Made by a program: the position numbers and the translations under genes
Part shown: in pieces, positions 8,957 to 18,143 of the stretch
Layout: every line of letters begins with the position of its first letter
How positions within the stretch are numbered: the first letter of the stretch is position 1
Source of the DNA: Chitinophaga niastensis
Lineage (GTDB): Bacteria; Bacteroidota; Bacteroidia; Chitinophagales; Chitinophagaceae
Length of the DNA: 64,000 nucleotides
Reading direction: 5' to 3'
Assembly (NCBI RefSeq): GCF_003014755.1
Contig: NZ_PYAW01000003.1
Span: 744,001 to 808,000 of the forward strand
Notes under the pieces: generated by a model
Databases searched by the model: none
Told to the model about the DNA's origin: nothing
Seen by the model: the letters and a program-made list of their open reading frames with translations, nothing else

Positions 8957-9436
8957 ATGCCGACATTTGCATCACTAAAAACATATACTATGGCGTTCTT
9001 CTCAGGCTTATGCAGCATCGGATTGTTGTTACTGGCTATTGGTTATATTTTTCACATTCCCACACTGCAGTTGCTACAAAATGATGCACGTATATCCGCT
9101 GCCGTTATGTTCCTCCTTATTGGATTTTTCCACATCGCCAAACCCCGCAAACTTACTTACATGATTGAAGGCATGTTGCCTGCGCCCAATGCGTTGGTAA
9201 TATTTACAGGTGTACTGGAACTGTTACTGGGAGCTGGTTTACTGTTCCCTCTCACAAAGCACCATGCAGGATGGGGATTAATTATTTTATTGATCGCCCT
9301 TTTTCCGGCCAATATCAGGGTAGCTGTAAAACAATTACCACCGCCAGGTGGCCTGCCCGCCAAACCCTGGTATACCTGGAGCAGATTATTGTTTCAGCCG
9401 GTGTATATTTTGTGGATATGGTGGGCAATACAATAA
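8957..9436 (+). CDS. DoxX-like small membrane protein
   Basis: About 159 residues with four predicted membrane segments. The pattern GVLELLLGAGLLFPLT followed by IILLIALFPANIRVAV is typical of DoxX/DoxD-like proteins, which are often linked to redox stress. The open frame can be extended back to a TTG at 8933, but ATG 8957 gives a normal spacing from the preceding gene; an ATG at 8990 is also possible. Control by the upstream Crp-like regulator is inferred from adjacency only. Confidence 0.75.
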   Translation: MPTFASLKTYTMAFFSGLCSIGLLLLAIGYIFHIPTLQLLQNDARISAAVMFLLIGFFHIAKPRKLTYMIEGMLPAPNALVIFTGVLELLLGAGLLFPLTKHHAGWGLIILLIALFPANIRVAVKQLPPPGGLPAKPWYTWSRLLFQPVYILWIWWAIQ

Positions 9437-9448
9437 GCTAAGAACAGA

Positions 9449-9456
9449 TAACTTTG
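9449..9456 (+). promoter_or_regulatory. -7 promoter box for the UlaG-like hydrolase gene
   Basis: TAACTTTG matches TAnnTTTG exactly and lies 23 bp before the ATG at 9480. Confidence 0.6.
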
Positions 9457-9479
9457 TTCCATTCTTCAAAAACTGAATC

Positions 9480-10235
9480 ATGCGCATACAATTTTTACGC
9501 AATGCCACATTGCTATTAGAATGGAATAATAAGAAAATATTAGTTGATCCTATGCTCGGTGCAAAAAGCAGCATGGACCCCGTTGCCAATGCAGCTAACA
9601 GCATCCGTAATCCAACCACGGATCTGCCCATTAATGAGGAAGCACTCAACAGCATGCTGGCTTCCCTGGATGCCATCATCGTTACACATACACATCGTGA
9701 CCACTGGGATGTGGCTGCACAAACTTTATTACCAAAGGATCTTCCACTGTTCTGCCAGCCTGAAGATGTTGAAATAATAACAGCACAGGGTTTTACACAG
9801 GTAATTCCGATAGTAACAGCTGCTACCTGGAACAACATCCGGATAACACGTACCGGGGGGCAGCACGGAACGGGAGAAATTGGAAAAAAGATGGCACCGG
9901 TATCTGGTTTTGTTATGAAAGATGAGCAGGTTACTTTATACATCGCGGGAGATACCATCTGGTGTGAAGAAGTAACCACTGCGATGGATTTGCATCAACC
10001 GGATTACGTGGTAGTAAATGCCGGCGCAGCGCAGTTCCTACAGGGAGATCCCATTACTATGACAGCAGCCGATGTAATAAATACCATACAACATCCTGCA
10101 CATAGCAAAGTAATTGCGGTGCATATGGAGGCTATTAATCATTGTTATCTTACACGTGAGGCATTGGCCGCAGCAGTAGCTGCACAAAATTTAACGGCTA
10201 TTATTCCGGCACCCGGTGAGTGGATAGATGCCTGA
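9480..10235 (+). CDS. metallo-beta-lactamase fold hydrolase (UlaG-like)
   Basis: 251 residues. The dinuclear metal site is visible as THTHRDHWD at residues 69-77 (His70, His72, Asp74, His75), with a later IAGDTIWCEE supplying the bridging Asp and a C-terminal AVHMEAINHC supplying another His. This arrangement is typical of the UlaG/L-ascorbate-6-phosphate lactonase-like branch, whose members have varied substrates. There is no signal peptide, so it is probably cytoplasmic. It is a single gene with its own promoter, and the substrate is unknown. Confidence 0.88.
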   Translation: MRIQFLRNATLLLEWNNKKILVDPMLGAKSSMDPVANAANSIRNPTTDLPINEEALNSMLASLDAIIVTHTHRDHWDVAAQTLLPKDLPLFCQPEDVEIITAQGFTQVIPIVTAATWNNIRITRTGGQHGTGEIGKKMAPVSGFVMKDEQVTLYIAGDTIWCEEVTTAMDLHQPDYVVVNAGAAQFLQGDPITMTAADVINTIQHPAHSKVIAVHMEAINHCYLTREALAAAVAAQNLTAIIPAPGEWIDA

Positions 10236-10261
10236 CTGGCCGGCTATAACAACAAATAAAA

Positions 10262-10289
10262 AAAGGGGCTTTCTTGCGAAGGCCCCTTT
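10262..10289. terminator. bidirectional intrinsic terminator
   Basis: GC-rich hairpin AAAGGGGC...GCCCCTTT with about 12 paired positions, a TTGC tetraloop, and A and T runs on its two sides. It lies between the plus-strand hydrolase gene and the minus-strand tssD gene, so it can end both transcripts. Confidence 0.85.
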
Positions 10290-10309
10290 CTGCATAATGT
10301 CAGGAGTTG

Positions 10310-10696
10310 TTACACCCATTCATTAACATGTTTTGCGTTACCCATGCTAATTTCACGGGCTGAGATGGTGAAAGAAATGACCATCGGATTTTTGTTTTCG
10401 TAGTCAAAAGACTCTTCAAACTTAACCAGATAACCTTCTTTAAAATCCAACGTTTTCAGTTTGGAATCTGTGTCTCTTTTGAAGAAAGTAATGGTACCAT
10501 CTTTTCTTTCAAAGTTGTTTACCATCCACTCAAAGAGATTAGTTTTACCAGTAGATTCTACGGTCAGTTTAATGCGACCACCACGGGTGATAGCAGAAGG
10601 GCGGCCGGTAGCATCTGTTTCCTGGTTGAGATCGTAGGCTACGTGCAATACATTGTACGTTTCACCGCCTGATTCAAGATGTGCTTTGAAGGACAT
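10310..10696 (-). CDS. tssD: T6SS inner tube protein TssD (Hcp), copy 1
   Basis: Forms the stacked hexameric inner tube that is propelled out by sheath contraction. It has 128 residues, the usual length for the Bacteroidetes Hcp family. Typical blocks are MSFKAHLESGG, TRGGRIKLTVES, LFEWMV and the C-terminal FTISAREISMGN. A second copy lies at 25117-25506 with the same blocks but many substitutions. This copy is at the outer end of the tssO-K-N-G strand and has its own strong promoter, as expected for a very abundant structural protein. Confidence 0.94.
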   Translation of the reverse strand: MSFKAHLESGGETYNVLHVAYDLNQETDATGRPSAITRGGRIKLTVESTGKTNLFEWMVNNFERKDGTITFFKRDTDSKLKTLDFKEGYLVKFEESFDYENKNPMVISFTISAREISMGNAKHVNEWV

Positions 10697-10764
10697 GTCG
10701 GGTTAATTTTTAAGGTTACAATTAAGAATAAAAAATTAAAATTTATTTAGTTAGTTATAAGCCT

Positions 10765-10795
10765 CAAATATAGGATGAAATATCTCAATTGTCAA
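10765..10795 (-). promoter_or_regulatory. promoter of tssD copy 1
   Basis: On the minus strand, a -33 TTG (10793-10795) is separated by 20 bp from an exact -7 box TATATTTG (10765-10772). This is the best-formed Bacteroidetes promoter in the window. It leaves a leader of about 60 nt before the tssD start. Confidence 0.75.
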
Positions 10796-10852
10796 GAGTC
10801 CTAACAAATAAATTTTATTCGCATATTTACACAAATGACATAGCCGTATATG

Positions 10853-11377
10853 TTAGTGCGTACGATTATTTAGTATCATCATTTGTCTGCAATTATCAAG
10901 ATCCCTGCTCTTACTTTCCAGCTGACTTTGCAGATTTATTACCTGTTCTTTTAAGCCCACAATATTTTGTTGCGCATTCTGTAATTCACGCAACTGTTGT
11001 TTCGTTTGCTGAAGAGATAAACAGTTCTGTACTACATTGTCATACAGTCCGTAATGGGTTACTGCTTCTTTAGGGATAGAGTTCCGCATATCAGCCAGGG
11101 AAGCGGCTATCACCTGATCCATATAGCTGGCATTCTGACCAGGTATATTGATAGAATCGAGGTTGTGTTTTACCTTATCCAGCTTCTGTAAAAACTCTGT
11201 CTGAAAGGCTTGTTCTTCTCTGAATGTACTGAGCTCTTTTCGCAGTGAAGCATTCTCTCTGGCAGGCACCTGGTAATTAAAAAATACCGCTAATACAAAC
11301 AGCGCTACTGTTATAATAAAAAATAACAGGAACCACATAAAGGAAAAGGTTCTCTCCTGCTTGTTTAATACTTGCAT
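10853..11377 (-). CDS. tssO: T6SS subtype iii membrane protein TssO
   Basis: 174 residues: a short cytoplasmic N-terminus, one membrane segment (about 14-33), then a long periplasmic coiled coil. This layout matches TssO, one of the proteins that subtype iii systems use in place of the TssJLM membrane complex. The sequence is low in recognisable motifs, so the call rests on layout and position next to tssK, tssN and tssG. It follows tssK by 76 bp on the same strand. Confidence 0.75.
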   Translation of the reverse strand: MQVLNKQERTFSFMWFLLFFIITVALFVLAVFFNYQVPARENASLRKELSTFREEQAFQTEFLQKLDKVKHNLDSINIPGQNASYMDQVIAASLADMRNSIPKEAVTHYGLYDNVVQNCLSLQQTKQQLRELQNAQQNIVGLKEQVINLQSQLESKSRDLDNCRQMMILNNRTH

Positions 11378-11453
11378 ATCCCTGGATTAATTTAAGGTTA
11401 TAATAATTTATTACTGAAGTTGTCTTGTTCGTTATTTTACTGAAGACAAATTA

Positions 11454-12629
11454 CTAATCGGTAAAAAACCACCGCTTGGTTTTATGTTTGCGCAGGTATT
11501 CAGAATCCTCCTGCGATTCTTCTTTCACAAAGATGTTACCGTCTTGTTTGCGACCAATATAATCCAGTCTGCTGAGGCTTTCAAACAGCTTGTTTACCGC
11601 GCGTACAAAAGGAATCATGGGTTGCAGACATTCGCGTACATCCAGGTGTTTATACCGGATATTGGCGCAATTGATCATCAGGTTCTCCAGTTCACCCTGT
11701 CGTAATTCACACCATTCAGAAAGGTAATTAAGGAGTTCTTCCTTACCTGCACCGGCACGTTGATCAATAGCGTTTTTCATGGTACGCGCCAGGCCGGCAA
11801 TAATTTCCAGCATCTGCGCAGGCGTTTGATTCAGGGAGAGCCATCTGAACTGCGTGATACGCGTACCCAGGAACTGCACCATTTTCTCAGTGATATATAA
11901 TACTACCAATGCGAGATCGTTATTCTGGTTTCTGCCATAGATCTTTTGTATGATATGCACACCATACAGTTCCATTTGTCCAAGAAACTGATCCAGCTCA
12001 TGATGCAGATCTATCAGCGAAGGATGTGCGCTCACTATACTGCAGGGAGGAATATAATCATCATCCATCTGTGGTCTTCCGTCTGCTACTATTATCCTGG
12101 CCAGTACCATCTGATAGCTACCCAATTGTCCTTGCGGCAACTGTGAAGCAGGAGCTACATACAAACTATATTCTGAGGTGGCATATGGTAGTCTTGGCGG
12201 ATCTTCTTCCAGCAAGGGTTCCCCACTCGGCTGACGATTAAAGGGGTTTACCTGCATCAGCACATAATAAGCGCTTTCGGTATGCTGCGGGTCCCAGGTA
12301 TAAACAGCCTCCGGAAAAGTGGTGGCATATTTCAGTGAATGAACAGTATGTTCCGGAATCTCAATACGGCCACCTCCGGGTGTTACAGCACGGCATTCCG
12401 TGAGCTTAATACGCCATTGCTGCTGATTATCATTAATAAACCAGCAACGCAGCGATTCCTTATTTTCTGCTTTGGGAGGTAATAAGCCATAGTTGAGCGC
12501 ATTCAGTCCGCAGGAAAGGGCATCTCTGATCTGGTCAAGCATGGCATTTTCTGTATCGATAAAATGCTGCTTCTTTATCTTCATTCCATCTACCCAGTTG
12601 ACGGGGAAATGTTTTAGTGGCTCTGCCAT
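11454..12629 (-). CDS. tssK: T6SS baseplate protein TssK
   Basis: TssK links the baseplate wedges to the membrane complex. The 391-residue protein begins with the family-typical FPVNWVDGMKIKKQHF and continues with the beta-rich shoulder domain, the helical neck (LIDLHHELDQFLGQM) and a C-terminal head domain expected to contact the membrane complex. It lies 10 bp downstream of tssN and upstream of tssO, as expected for subtype iii clusters. Confidence 0.93.
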   Translation of the reverse strand: MAEPLKHFPVNWVDGMKIKKQHFIDTENAMLDQIRDALSCGLNALNYGLLPPKAENKESLRCWFINDNQQQWRIKLTECRAVTPGGGRIEIPEHTVHSLKYATTFPEAVYTWDPQHTESAYYVLMQVNPFNRQPSGEPLLEEDPPRLPYATSEYSLYVAPASQLPQGQLGSYQMVLARIIVADGRPQMDDDYIPPCSIVSAHPSLIDLHHELDQFLGQMELYGVHIIQKIYGRNQNNDLALVVLYITEKMVQFLGTRITQFRWLSLNQTPAQMLEIIAGLARTMKNAIDQRAGAGKEELLNYLSEWCELRQGELENLMINCANIRYKHLDVRECLQPMIPFVRAVNKLFESLSRLDYIGRKQDGNIFVKEESQEDSEYLRKHKTKRWFFTD

Positions 12630-12639
12630 AATGCTGCTT

Positions 12640-13494
12640 TTAGGATAACATAATTCTGTTACAAATGATCACACTGTTTTCTTTGATGCCATTCATAAAC
12701 ACTGCTTTATTGGGGTCCAGTGTTTTTGCTGCACCAAACCAGCGGGGCTTCATATGAAACACCCACCCATACGGTTGTCCGTTGCCATCTACGAAATCAA
12801 TAGGCGTGTTCGGGTAGCGATCATTATAGTCATTGATAAAGTGGTAAAACAAATCGCCCAGGTCCATTTTTATAGGTGTACGTGCCCTGAAGTAAGTACG
12901 GTTATTATCATGATGTCCTTTCTCCATTTCAAGACCTATCACAATGAGGTCTCTCATTTCATCTTCATTTACTTCCGGTACTTCTTTATACATCGGATAT
13001 TGCCACCACTTATGCACCTTCACAGGGATGGCCATCATCTTCTCAAATGTTTTATAAACAAATGTTGGTAACACAAAAGAAAACATACTGGCCAGCATAG
13101 GATAATAGAGAAAAGTATCCTTGTCCAGAAAACGATTCACCAGCACAAAGCCTACGCCACCAAACAACCAGATAGCTATTATAAAAGCCAGTTCAGATAT
13201 GATCGTCGTTTCATTGGCCCAGAAACGGGTATACATAAAATGACAGTGAACTACACCCAGCCCCAGAAACCATACTTCATAAAAAAGATATTGATTCATC
13301 AGGTTCTGATGTGTAAACAGGAAAGGGACAGAGCTGATAACGGCAAATATCAGTGTCATACATAATAAATACCACAGCGCTTTCTTTTTATAAAGACTGA
13401 AATTTTTAATGTATCTGCTGAGCAAAGCCACTATGATAGAGCCCACGGCCATAACGCCGGCCAGCATAATATAGAATTTAGCGGTATATCTCAT
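12640..13494 (-). CDS. tssN: T6SS subtype iii membrane protein TssN
   Basis: 284 residues. The first half carries about five membrane segments (roughly 5-25, 38-60, 68-90, 96-118, 128-146) and the second half is a soluble, probably cytoplasmic domain. This matches TssN, a polytopic component specific to Bacteroidetes T6SS and part of the machinery that substitutes for TssL/TssM. It sits between tssG and tssK in one direction. The name rests on topology and context rather than conserved motifs. Confidence 0.75.
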   Translation of the reverse strand: MRYTAKFYIMLAGVMAVGSIIVALLSRYIKNFSLYKKKALWYLLCMTLIFAVISSVPFLFTHQNLMNQYLFYEVWFLGLGVVHCHFMYTRFWANETTIISELAFIIAIWLFGGVGFVLVNRFLDKDTFLYYPMLASMFSFVLPTFVYKTFEKMMAIPVKVHKWWQYPMYKEVPEVNEDEMRDLIVIGLEMEKGHHDNNRTYFRARTPIKMDLGDLFYHFINDYNDRYPNTPIDFVDGNGQPYGWVFHMKPRWFGAAKTLDPNKAVFMNGIKENSVIICNRIMLS

Positions 13495-13604
13495 AGTTCT
13501 TTCGGTATGTCAGGTTTTTCGGGTGTGGGTTTTAACATATAGCGTTTTTTTTGCGCGTTAACAATATTAGCAAAAATAATTCCACATCAACAGGAACAAG
13601 CTGG

Positions 13605-14567
13605 TTAGAGGAAAAAATTATATCCCATAATACCTTGTTCTGGTTGCCTGTCGGAAATGGCTACTTTTTTCTCCTTCGGGGAAGGCTCCAGTTCCGTATT
13701 GATTTCCACATCAGCGGGAAAAAAGTATCCGTAACATGTTTCCAGCAACCGGCCATAGGGCTGCCAGGGCAAATAGTCGTATATCCGTTGACGTTGAAGC
13801 GGACCAATGGTAACTGTTACCCGGGGCATATCTGTATAAAACAGCTCTCCTACCATGGCATCCACTCCGAGTAAACATTCTCCCAGTGGCACACTGTTAT
13901 TACTCCTCACTACCTGCGGCTCCCGGTTCCACACAATATCCACATCTTCTTCCAGTACCAGCTCCAGGCATAATTTGACCAGTGACATATTGCCGGCTAT
14001 ACGATGTGCATAAGGCAGTAATTTCACCAGCCTGTTTGCCGCTGCGGCAGGAAGGCCCCTGGGCAGCTCCCAGAATTCGTGGAACAACTGGTCTGCATCT
14101 TTCCCGAACACATCAAACAACAAATGTTTTTCACGTCGTTCCAGGAAAACCCGTTGTAGGAAAAACTCGTTTTCCAGCGGCTGAAAAAACTTACGGGCCT
14201 GCTGCTGTTGTTGCTGCTGCTTTTTATAACGGGCCACCATGCCCCCTACACCACTTTGCCTGGACTGCTGCTCTTGCGAAAACTCATGAAATAATCCCTG
14301 CGGCAACCTGTCGTAGATCCCGTCGCGCGAAAGCGACATGGATATAAAAGGTTGATAAGGCTGACTATCATCCAGTTTTACATTGATAATATCTGTAGTA
14401 AATGAACGGGTAAACACATTTCGCATCTGCGCCACAACTTCATCTTCCCGAACATGGTTATCCAGTAATTCGCCCACCACCACTTCTGCCCTTACATCAT
14501 AGGGCAAAGCGTTGATATGCTCAATTACTTCTTCGAGTACCGCAGCCTTTTGGGCGTTGTTTACCAT
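13605..14567 (-). CDS. tssG: T6SS baseplate protein TssG
   Basis: 320 residues. The RDGIYDRLPQGLFHE block is typical of Bacteroidetes baseplate wedge proteins; TssG pairs with two TssF copies to form the wedge. A run of seven glutamines (about residues 117-123) in a hydrophilic linker is unusual. It is the first gene of the leftward group and is divergent from tssP-tssE-tssF, so its expected partner TssF is made from the opposite strand. A 110-bp gap without a gene separates it from tssN. Confidence 0.85.
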   Translation of the reverse strand: MVNNAQKAAVLEEVIEHINALPYDVRAEVVVGELLDNHVREDEVVAQMRNVFTRSFTTDIINVKLDDSQPYQPFISMSLSRDGIYDRLPQGLFHEFSQEQQSRQSGVGGMVARYKKQQQQQQQARKFFQPLENEFFLQRVFLERREKHLLFDVFGKDADQLFHEFWELPRGLPAAAANRLVKLLPYAHRIAGNMSLVKLCLELVLEEDVDIVWNREPQVVRSNNSVPLGECLLGVDAMVGELFYTDMPRVTVTIGPLQRQRIYDYLPWQPYGRLLETCYGYFFPADVEINTELEPSPKEKKVAISDRQPEQGIMGYNFFL

Positions 14568-14662
14568 GAGGTTATCATTTAGGTTCTTCTGCTCAGCTAT
14601 TAGCTAAAAACTGTTAGCATAACTATCATTTATCTATGGTTCTTTGGGCTAACTGTTGACAG

Positions 14663-14670
14663 CAAAAATA
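14663..14670 (-). promoter_or_regulatory. -7 promoter box for tssG and the leftward T6SS genes
   Basis: Reads TATTTTTG on the minus strand, an exact TAnnTTTG match, 96 bp upstream of the tssG ATG. It lies within the divergent gap and is 67 bp from the plus-strand box at 14738. Confidence 0.5.
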
Positions 14671-14711
14671 GGGGTTTGCTTTTATTATTATGTATTATTG
14701 TGGCTTAAATT

Positions 14712-14745
14712 TTGATCTAAAAAAAATTCTCCCCAACTAACTTTG
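14712..14745 (+). promoter_or_regulatory. promoter for the tssP-tssE-tssF operon
   Basis: A -33 TTG (14712-14714) and an exact -7 box TAACTTTG (14738-14745) are separated by 23 bp. The start codon follows 47 bp downstream. Together with the minus-strand box this forms a divergent promoter region at the centre of the T6SS structural genes. Confidence 0.65.
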
Positions 14746-14792
14746 GCAATTTATCTAAAAAAATATTAAAATTGTAAAAACCTGAAAAACCG

Positions 14793-15851
14793 ATGGCCCC
14801 CCGTAAACCCGAAAATGAGCGTAAAGTAACATCATTCAGCCCCTTTGGAAAAATTGCCAGTCATGTTGACCCCATGGTGCTCTGGACATTCCTGGCTTTG
14901 TTTCTTGTAAGTATTGTACTCCTTGCCTTTCAGCTCGATGGCCGGGAAGACTGTACCAACACAGATATTGTTCTTAGCCACAAACAACACAACACCGGTA
15001 AAGCATATGTCGTAGGCGAAGTAATTACCTTCAACGCGGAAGGCTCAGATAAAAAAAGAAGAGACTATACCTGGGAATTCAATGATTCCACTTCCAAAGC
15101 CACCGGCCCGCAAGTGTATCATTCTTTCAATAAAGCAGGTAGTTACGTAGTAACCCTAACTGCCGGTAAGTGTAAATGGAATAAAGAAGTAATCGTTGTA
15201 ATGCCTATGATTACTACGCCGGTAGGCCAGGAAACGGACGTATTCCCTGTCATTGATGGTCCTACAGAAGTATTCGCAGGCAGACCTGCTACCTTCAGCA
15301 ATAAAACAGCTACTGCCCGCAAATGGAGCTGGCACCTGCTGCAGGATAATGCGGAAACACATTCCAATTCATCTGTTACCTATACGTTCTCTACACCCGG
15401 TGAAAGAACCTTATCGCTGATCATTAATGGCGATAGCAGTCATATGGTGTTGAAACATATAACCGTGTTCCAGGCGCGCCCTGCTGCACCTGCAGGGAAC
15501 AACAAACCGGAAGTGTTCCTGCCACCGCCACCACCGGAAGCACCAAAACCTGTAGTGCCGGAGAAACCAAAGGTACCTGCCATTGCGGATGAAGAATTCA
15601 AATTCATGCTGACGCAGGTGACCACTAAACAAAAAAGTGCCACCGACTTCTCCCAATATCTTTGTAACAACCTGAGTGCAAGGGTGCTGCTGAATGACAC
15701 CGACTCTGACAATTTTGCACATTTCTGCTCCCGCATTTATGGTAAGAAGAAATTCAAAATAGAAAAGGTGAACCTCATCAAAGATCAGAATGGCTGTGTA
15801 ACAGAGATCCGTATCATATACGACCGCAAAAGAGTATTAGGTATATTTTAA
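14793..15851 (+). CDS. tssP: T6SS membrane-anchored PKD-domain protein, probable TssP
   Basis: 352 residues: a short basic cytoplasmic N-terminus, one membrane segment (about 30-48), then a periplasmic part with two PKD-like beta-sandwiches (WEFNDSTSKATG...YHSFNKAGSYVVTL and WSWHLLQDNAET...YTFSTPGERTL), a proline-rich linker (FLPPPPPEAPKPVVPEKP) and a small C-terminal domain. Subtype iii systems have a single-pass periplasmic component, TssP, and this is the best candidate here. It is first in an operon with tssE and tssF. The exact Tss letter is an inference. Confidence 0.65.
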   Translation: MAPRKPENERKVTSFSPFGKIASHVDPMVLWTFLALFLVSIVLLAFQLDGREDCTNTDIVLSHKQHNTGKAYVVGEVITFNAEGSDKKRRDYTWEFNDSTSKATGPQVYHSFNKAGSYVVTLTAGKCKWNKEVIVVMPMITTPVGQETDVFPVIDGPTEVFAGRPATFSNKTATARKWSWHLLQDNAETHSNSSVTYTFSTPGERTLSLIINGDSSHMVLKHITVFQARPAAPAGNNKPEVFLPPPPPEAPKPVVPEKPKVPAIADEEFKFMLTQVTTKQKSATDFSQYLCNNLSARVLLNDTDSDNFAHFCSRIYGKKKFKIEKVNLIKDQNGCVTEIRIIYDRKRVLGIF

Positions 15852-15860
15852 GCAGATAAG

Positions 15861-16292
15861 ATGAAAGGAAAATATTATAAACTTCCCATAGACTTTTCGC
15901 AACTACTGCAGAAAAAGGATATGCCGGCTATTCCCCTGGAAGAGTCCATCGGACAGCATATACACCTGCTCATTACCACCGTGCTGGGAGAAAATAAAGA
16001 TGATCCCCAATACGGCTGCCAATGGTGGGATAGCGACTTTGATATCAAAGCATCTAATAACGAAGTAAAGGAACAGATAGAAAACGCAGTGAAGTCGTCC
16101 ATTATACGATACGAAAAAAGACTATCACAAATACGGGTAACAGCAGCCGTAAACCAGGAAGAGCTGATGCACACAGCGGCACGAAAGATGAAAAAGAAAA
16201 TCCGCGTAACTGTTACGGGAACTGTAGCTAAAAACAATAACCCGTTTCAGTACAGCAGCTTTTTCTACATCAGCCCGTTATCGTATGATTGA
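15861..16292 (+). CDS. tssE: T6SS baseplate protein TssE (gp25-like)
   Basis: 143 residues with the gp25/lysozyme-like baseplate fold: GQHIHLLITTVLGENKDDPQ followed by EQIENAVKSSIIRYEKRLSQ. TssE connects the baseplate to the first sheath ring. It starts 9 bp after the PKD-domain gene and ends 24 bp before tssF, so the three form one operon. Confidence 0.88.
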   Translation: MKGKYYKLPIDFSQLLQKKDMPAIPLEESIGQHIHLLITTVLGENKDDPQYGCQWWDSDFDIKASNNEVKEQIENAVKSSIIRYEKRLSQIRVTAAVNQEELMHTAARKMKKKIRVTVTGTVAKNNNPFQYSSFFYISPLSYD

Positions 16293-16316
16293 TCACTTGT
16301 TTATTAACCACCTGTC

Positions 16317-18143
16317 ATGAAAGAAAAAAAAGAACGGATAAAAGACCGGATGTTAAAAACCGCTGCACGCCTCTGGGGCTACCCTGATGCGGAAGTGGAA
16401 ACCTCTTTTGACCCGGTAGTGCAACTCTTACTGGAAGCCTGTGCCAGTGAACTGGAAAAAATTTCCGGTGAAGTGGATGTATCACATGCGCGCCTCGTAG
16501 AGCGATTAGCACAGATCATGATGCCGGAACCCATCACCAGCAGCCAGCCCTCCTATGGTATATTACATGCCATTGCCACGGAGCCCATTGCTGATATTCA
16601 TACCGACCACCAGTTTTATCATCATAACAAAACAGGTAACAATACCCGTGACCTCTTCTTTTCGCCGGTAACCAATCACCGGCTTTTCCGCGGACAGGTA
16701 CAATACCTGGCCATCGGTAACAAGGTGTATGAAACCCGCGACAACTGGTTCAAAGAACAGATACTGCAGGGACAACAATTGCCGGATATGCCCCCCAATC
16801 ATTTATGGATAGGCTTATCCATGGAAGATGTACCACATACCTTTGAAGGCATGTCGTTTTTCTTTGACCTGCGCAATGTACACCAGCAGGAAATGTTTTA
16901 TCACTATCTCCCGCTGGCACGTGTGTTTGTCAACGATAAAGAACTGACAGTAAAAGGCGGATATCACCACAGTCGCAGTACTGCGGAGGAAGAAGTAGAT
17001 AACATGATACAGGTAGCTGTAGATACAAATACCCGGTACAGTCAGCATATATTACAGCGTTTCCGCCGCCACTTCCTCACAGTAACGGATAAGCATACAC
17101 GTGCTGCTGCCGGTTTGCCGGATCAACTTACGCGAATATTTGGCGTAGAAAGTGCCCGGTTGAGCAAAGAAGTACAATGGCTGCGGGTAGAATTCCCTGA
17201 AGCCCTGCATCATACGCTGCTGGAAGATCTGTATTGCAGCATCAACTGCTTTCCGGTCATCAACAAAAAACATAATGAGCAGTCGATGAAGCTGAATCGT
17301 TATCTCAACATCATTCCACTGCAAACACCGGATATCTTTTTTGATGTCAAACGGGTATATGACCTGGAAGGCACCGATTACTACGTACGCAACTTTTCCA
17401 CTGCCGGACAAATGCAGGAAGGTGAGCTGGTGGTGCGCAGTAGCGGTATTGGTCGTTTTGACTCCCGCGAAGCCAAGGAAATTATTGCCTACCTGATGGA
17501 AGTGATCCGCGATGAAAGCTCGCTCTTTGAAGAAGTGAAAAATGATTACGTGACCAATCGTATGCGGGAGCTGCATCAGCTGATTGCCTCATTGGAAGAA
17601 CAGCTACAACCCAGCTCCAACAAAGGCAACATTCCTTACGTTATGGTGAAGCCAAAGGAAAATGCAGAATACATCTTCATAGAATTTTATTCTACCAATG
17701 GCACGATAGCCAATAATATCCGCATGGGCAGCAAACTGCTGGAATATGGCAGTATTAACGCACGTCCCAACAGCATTACCCTGCTTACCAATACACAAGG
17801 TGGAAAAGACAGGCTGAATATTGACGAGAAAATAAATTTATACCGTTCCCATTTATTATCGCATAACCGGATTGTAACGCCGGAAGATATGAAAGCATTA
17901 TGCCGTACGATCTTTGGTAAAGAGATGAAATCAGCGAGCGTAATAAAAGGTGTGGCCATGCAACCGGGCACTGGTGCCGGCTACAACCGTACACTGGATA
18001 TCCGTATTACACTGGTACAACCCGTAGCCAAATATCCTGCGGCCCACCTGACTTATCTGAAAGAAGAATTATTGTTGCAACTGGGTGAGAAATCAGCGAA
18101 TACATTTCCGTACCGCATATTTATAAACGAGGCACTTATGTGA
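16317..18143 (+). CDS. tssF: T6SS baseplate protein TssF
   Basis: 608 residues, a normal length for TssF. The N-terminal block RLWGYPDAEVETSFDPVVQ followed by LEKISGEVDVSHARLVERL is characteristic. It forms the baseplate wedge with TssG. The last 91 bp overlap, on the opposite strand, the 3' end of the lytic transglycosylase gene, with no intervening terminator. Confidence 0.92.
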   Translation: MKEKKERIKDRMLKTAARLWGYPDAEVETSFDPVVQLLLEACASELEKISGEVDVSHARLVERLAQIMMPEPITSSQPSYGILHAIATEPIADIHTDHQFYHHNKTGNNTRDLFFSPVTNHRLFRGQVQYLAIGNKVYETRDNWFKEQILQGQQLPDMPPNHLWIGLSMEDVPHTFEGMSFFFDLRNVHQQEMFYHYLPLARVFVNDKELTVKGGYHHSRSTAEEEVDNMIQVAVDTNTRYSQHILQRFRRHFLTVTDKHTRAAAGLPDQLTRIFGVESARLSKEVQWLRVEFPEALHHTLLEDLYCSINCFPVINKKHNEQSMKLNRYLNIIPLQTPDIFFDVKRVYDLEGTDYYVRNFSTAGQMQEGELVVRSSGIGRFDSREAKEIIAYLMEVIRDESSLFEEVKNDYVTNRMRELHQLIASLEEQLQPSSNKGNIPYVMVKPKENAEYIFIEFYSTNGTIANNIRMGSKLLEYGSINARPNSITLLTNTQGGKDRLNIDEKINLYRSHLLSHNRIVTPEDMKALCRTIFGKEMKSASVIKGVAMQPGTGAGYNRTLDIRITLVQPVAKYPAAHLTYLKEELLLQLGEKSANTFPYRIFINEALM

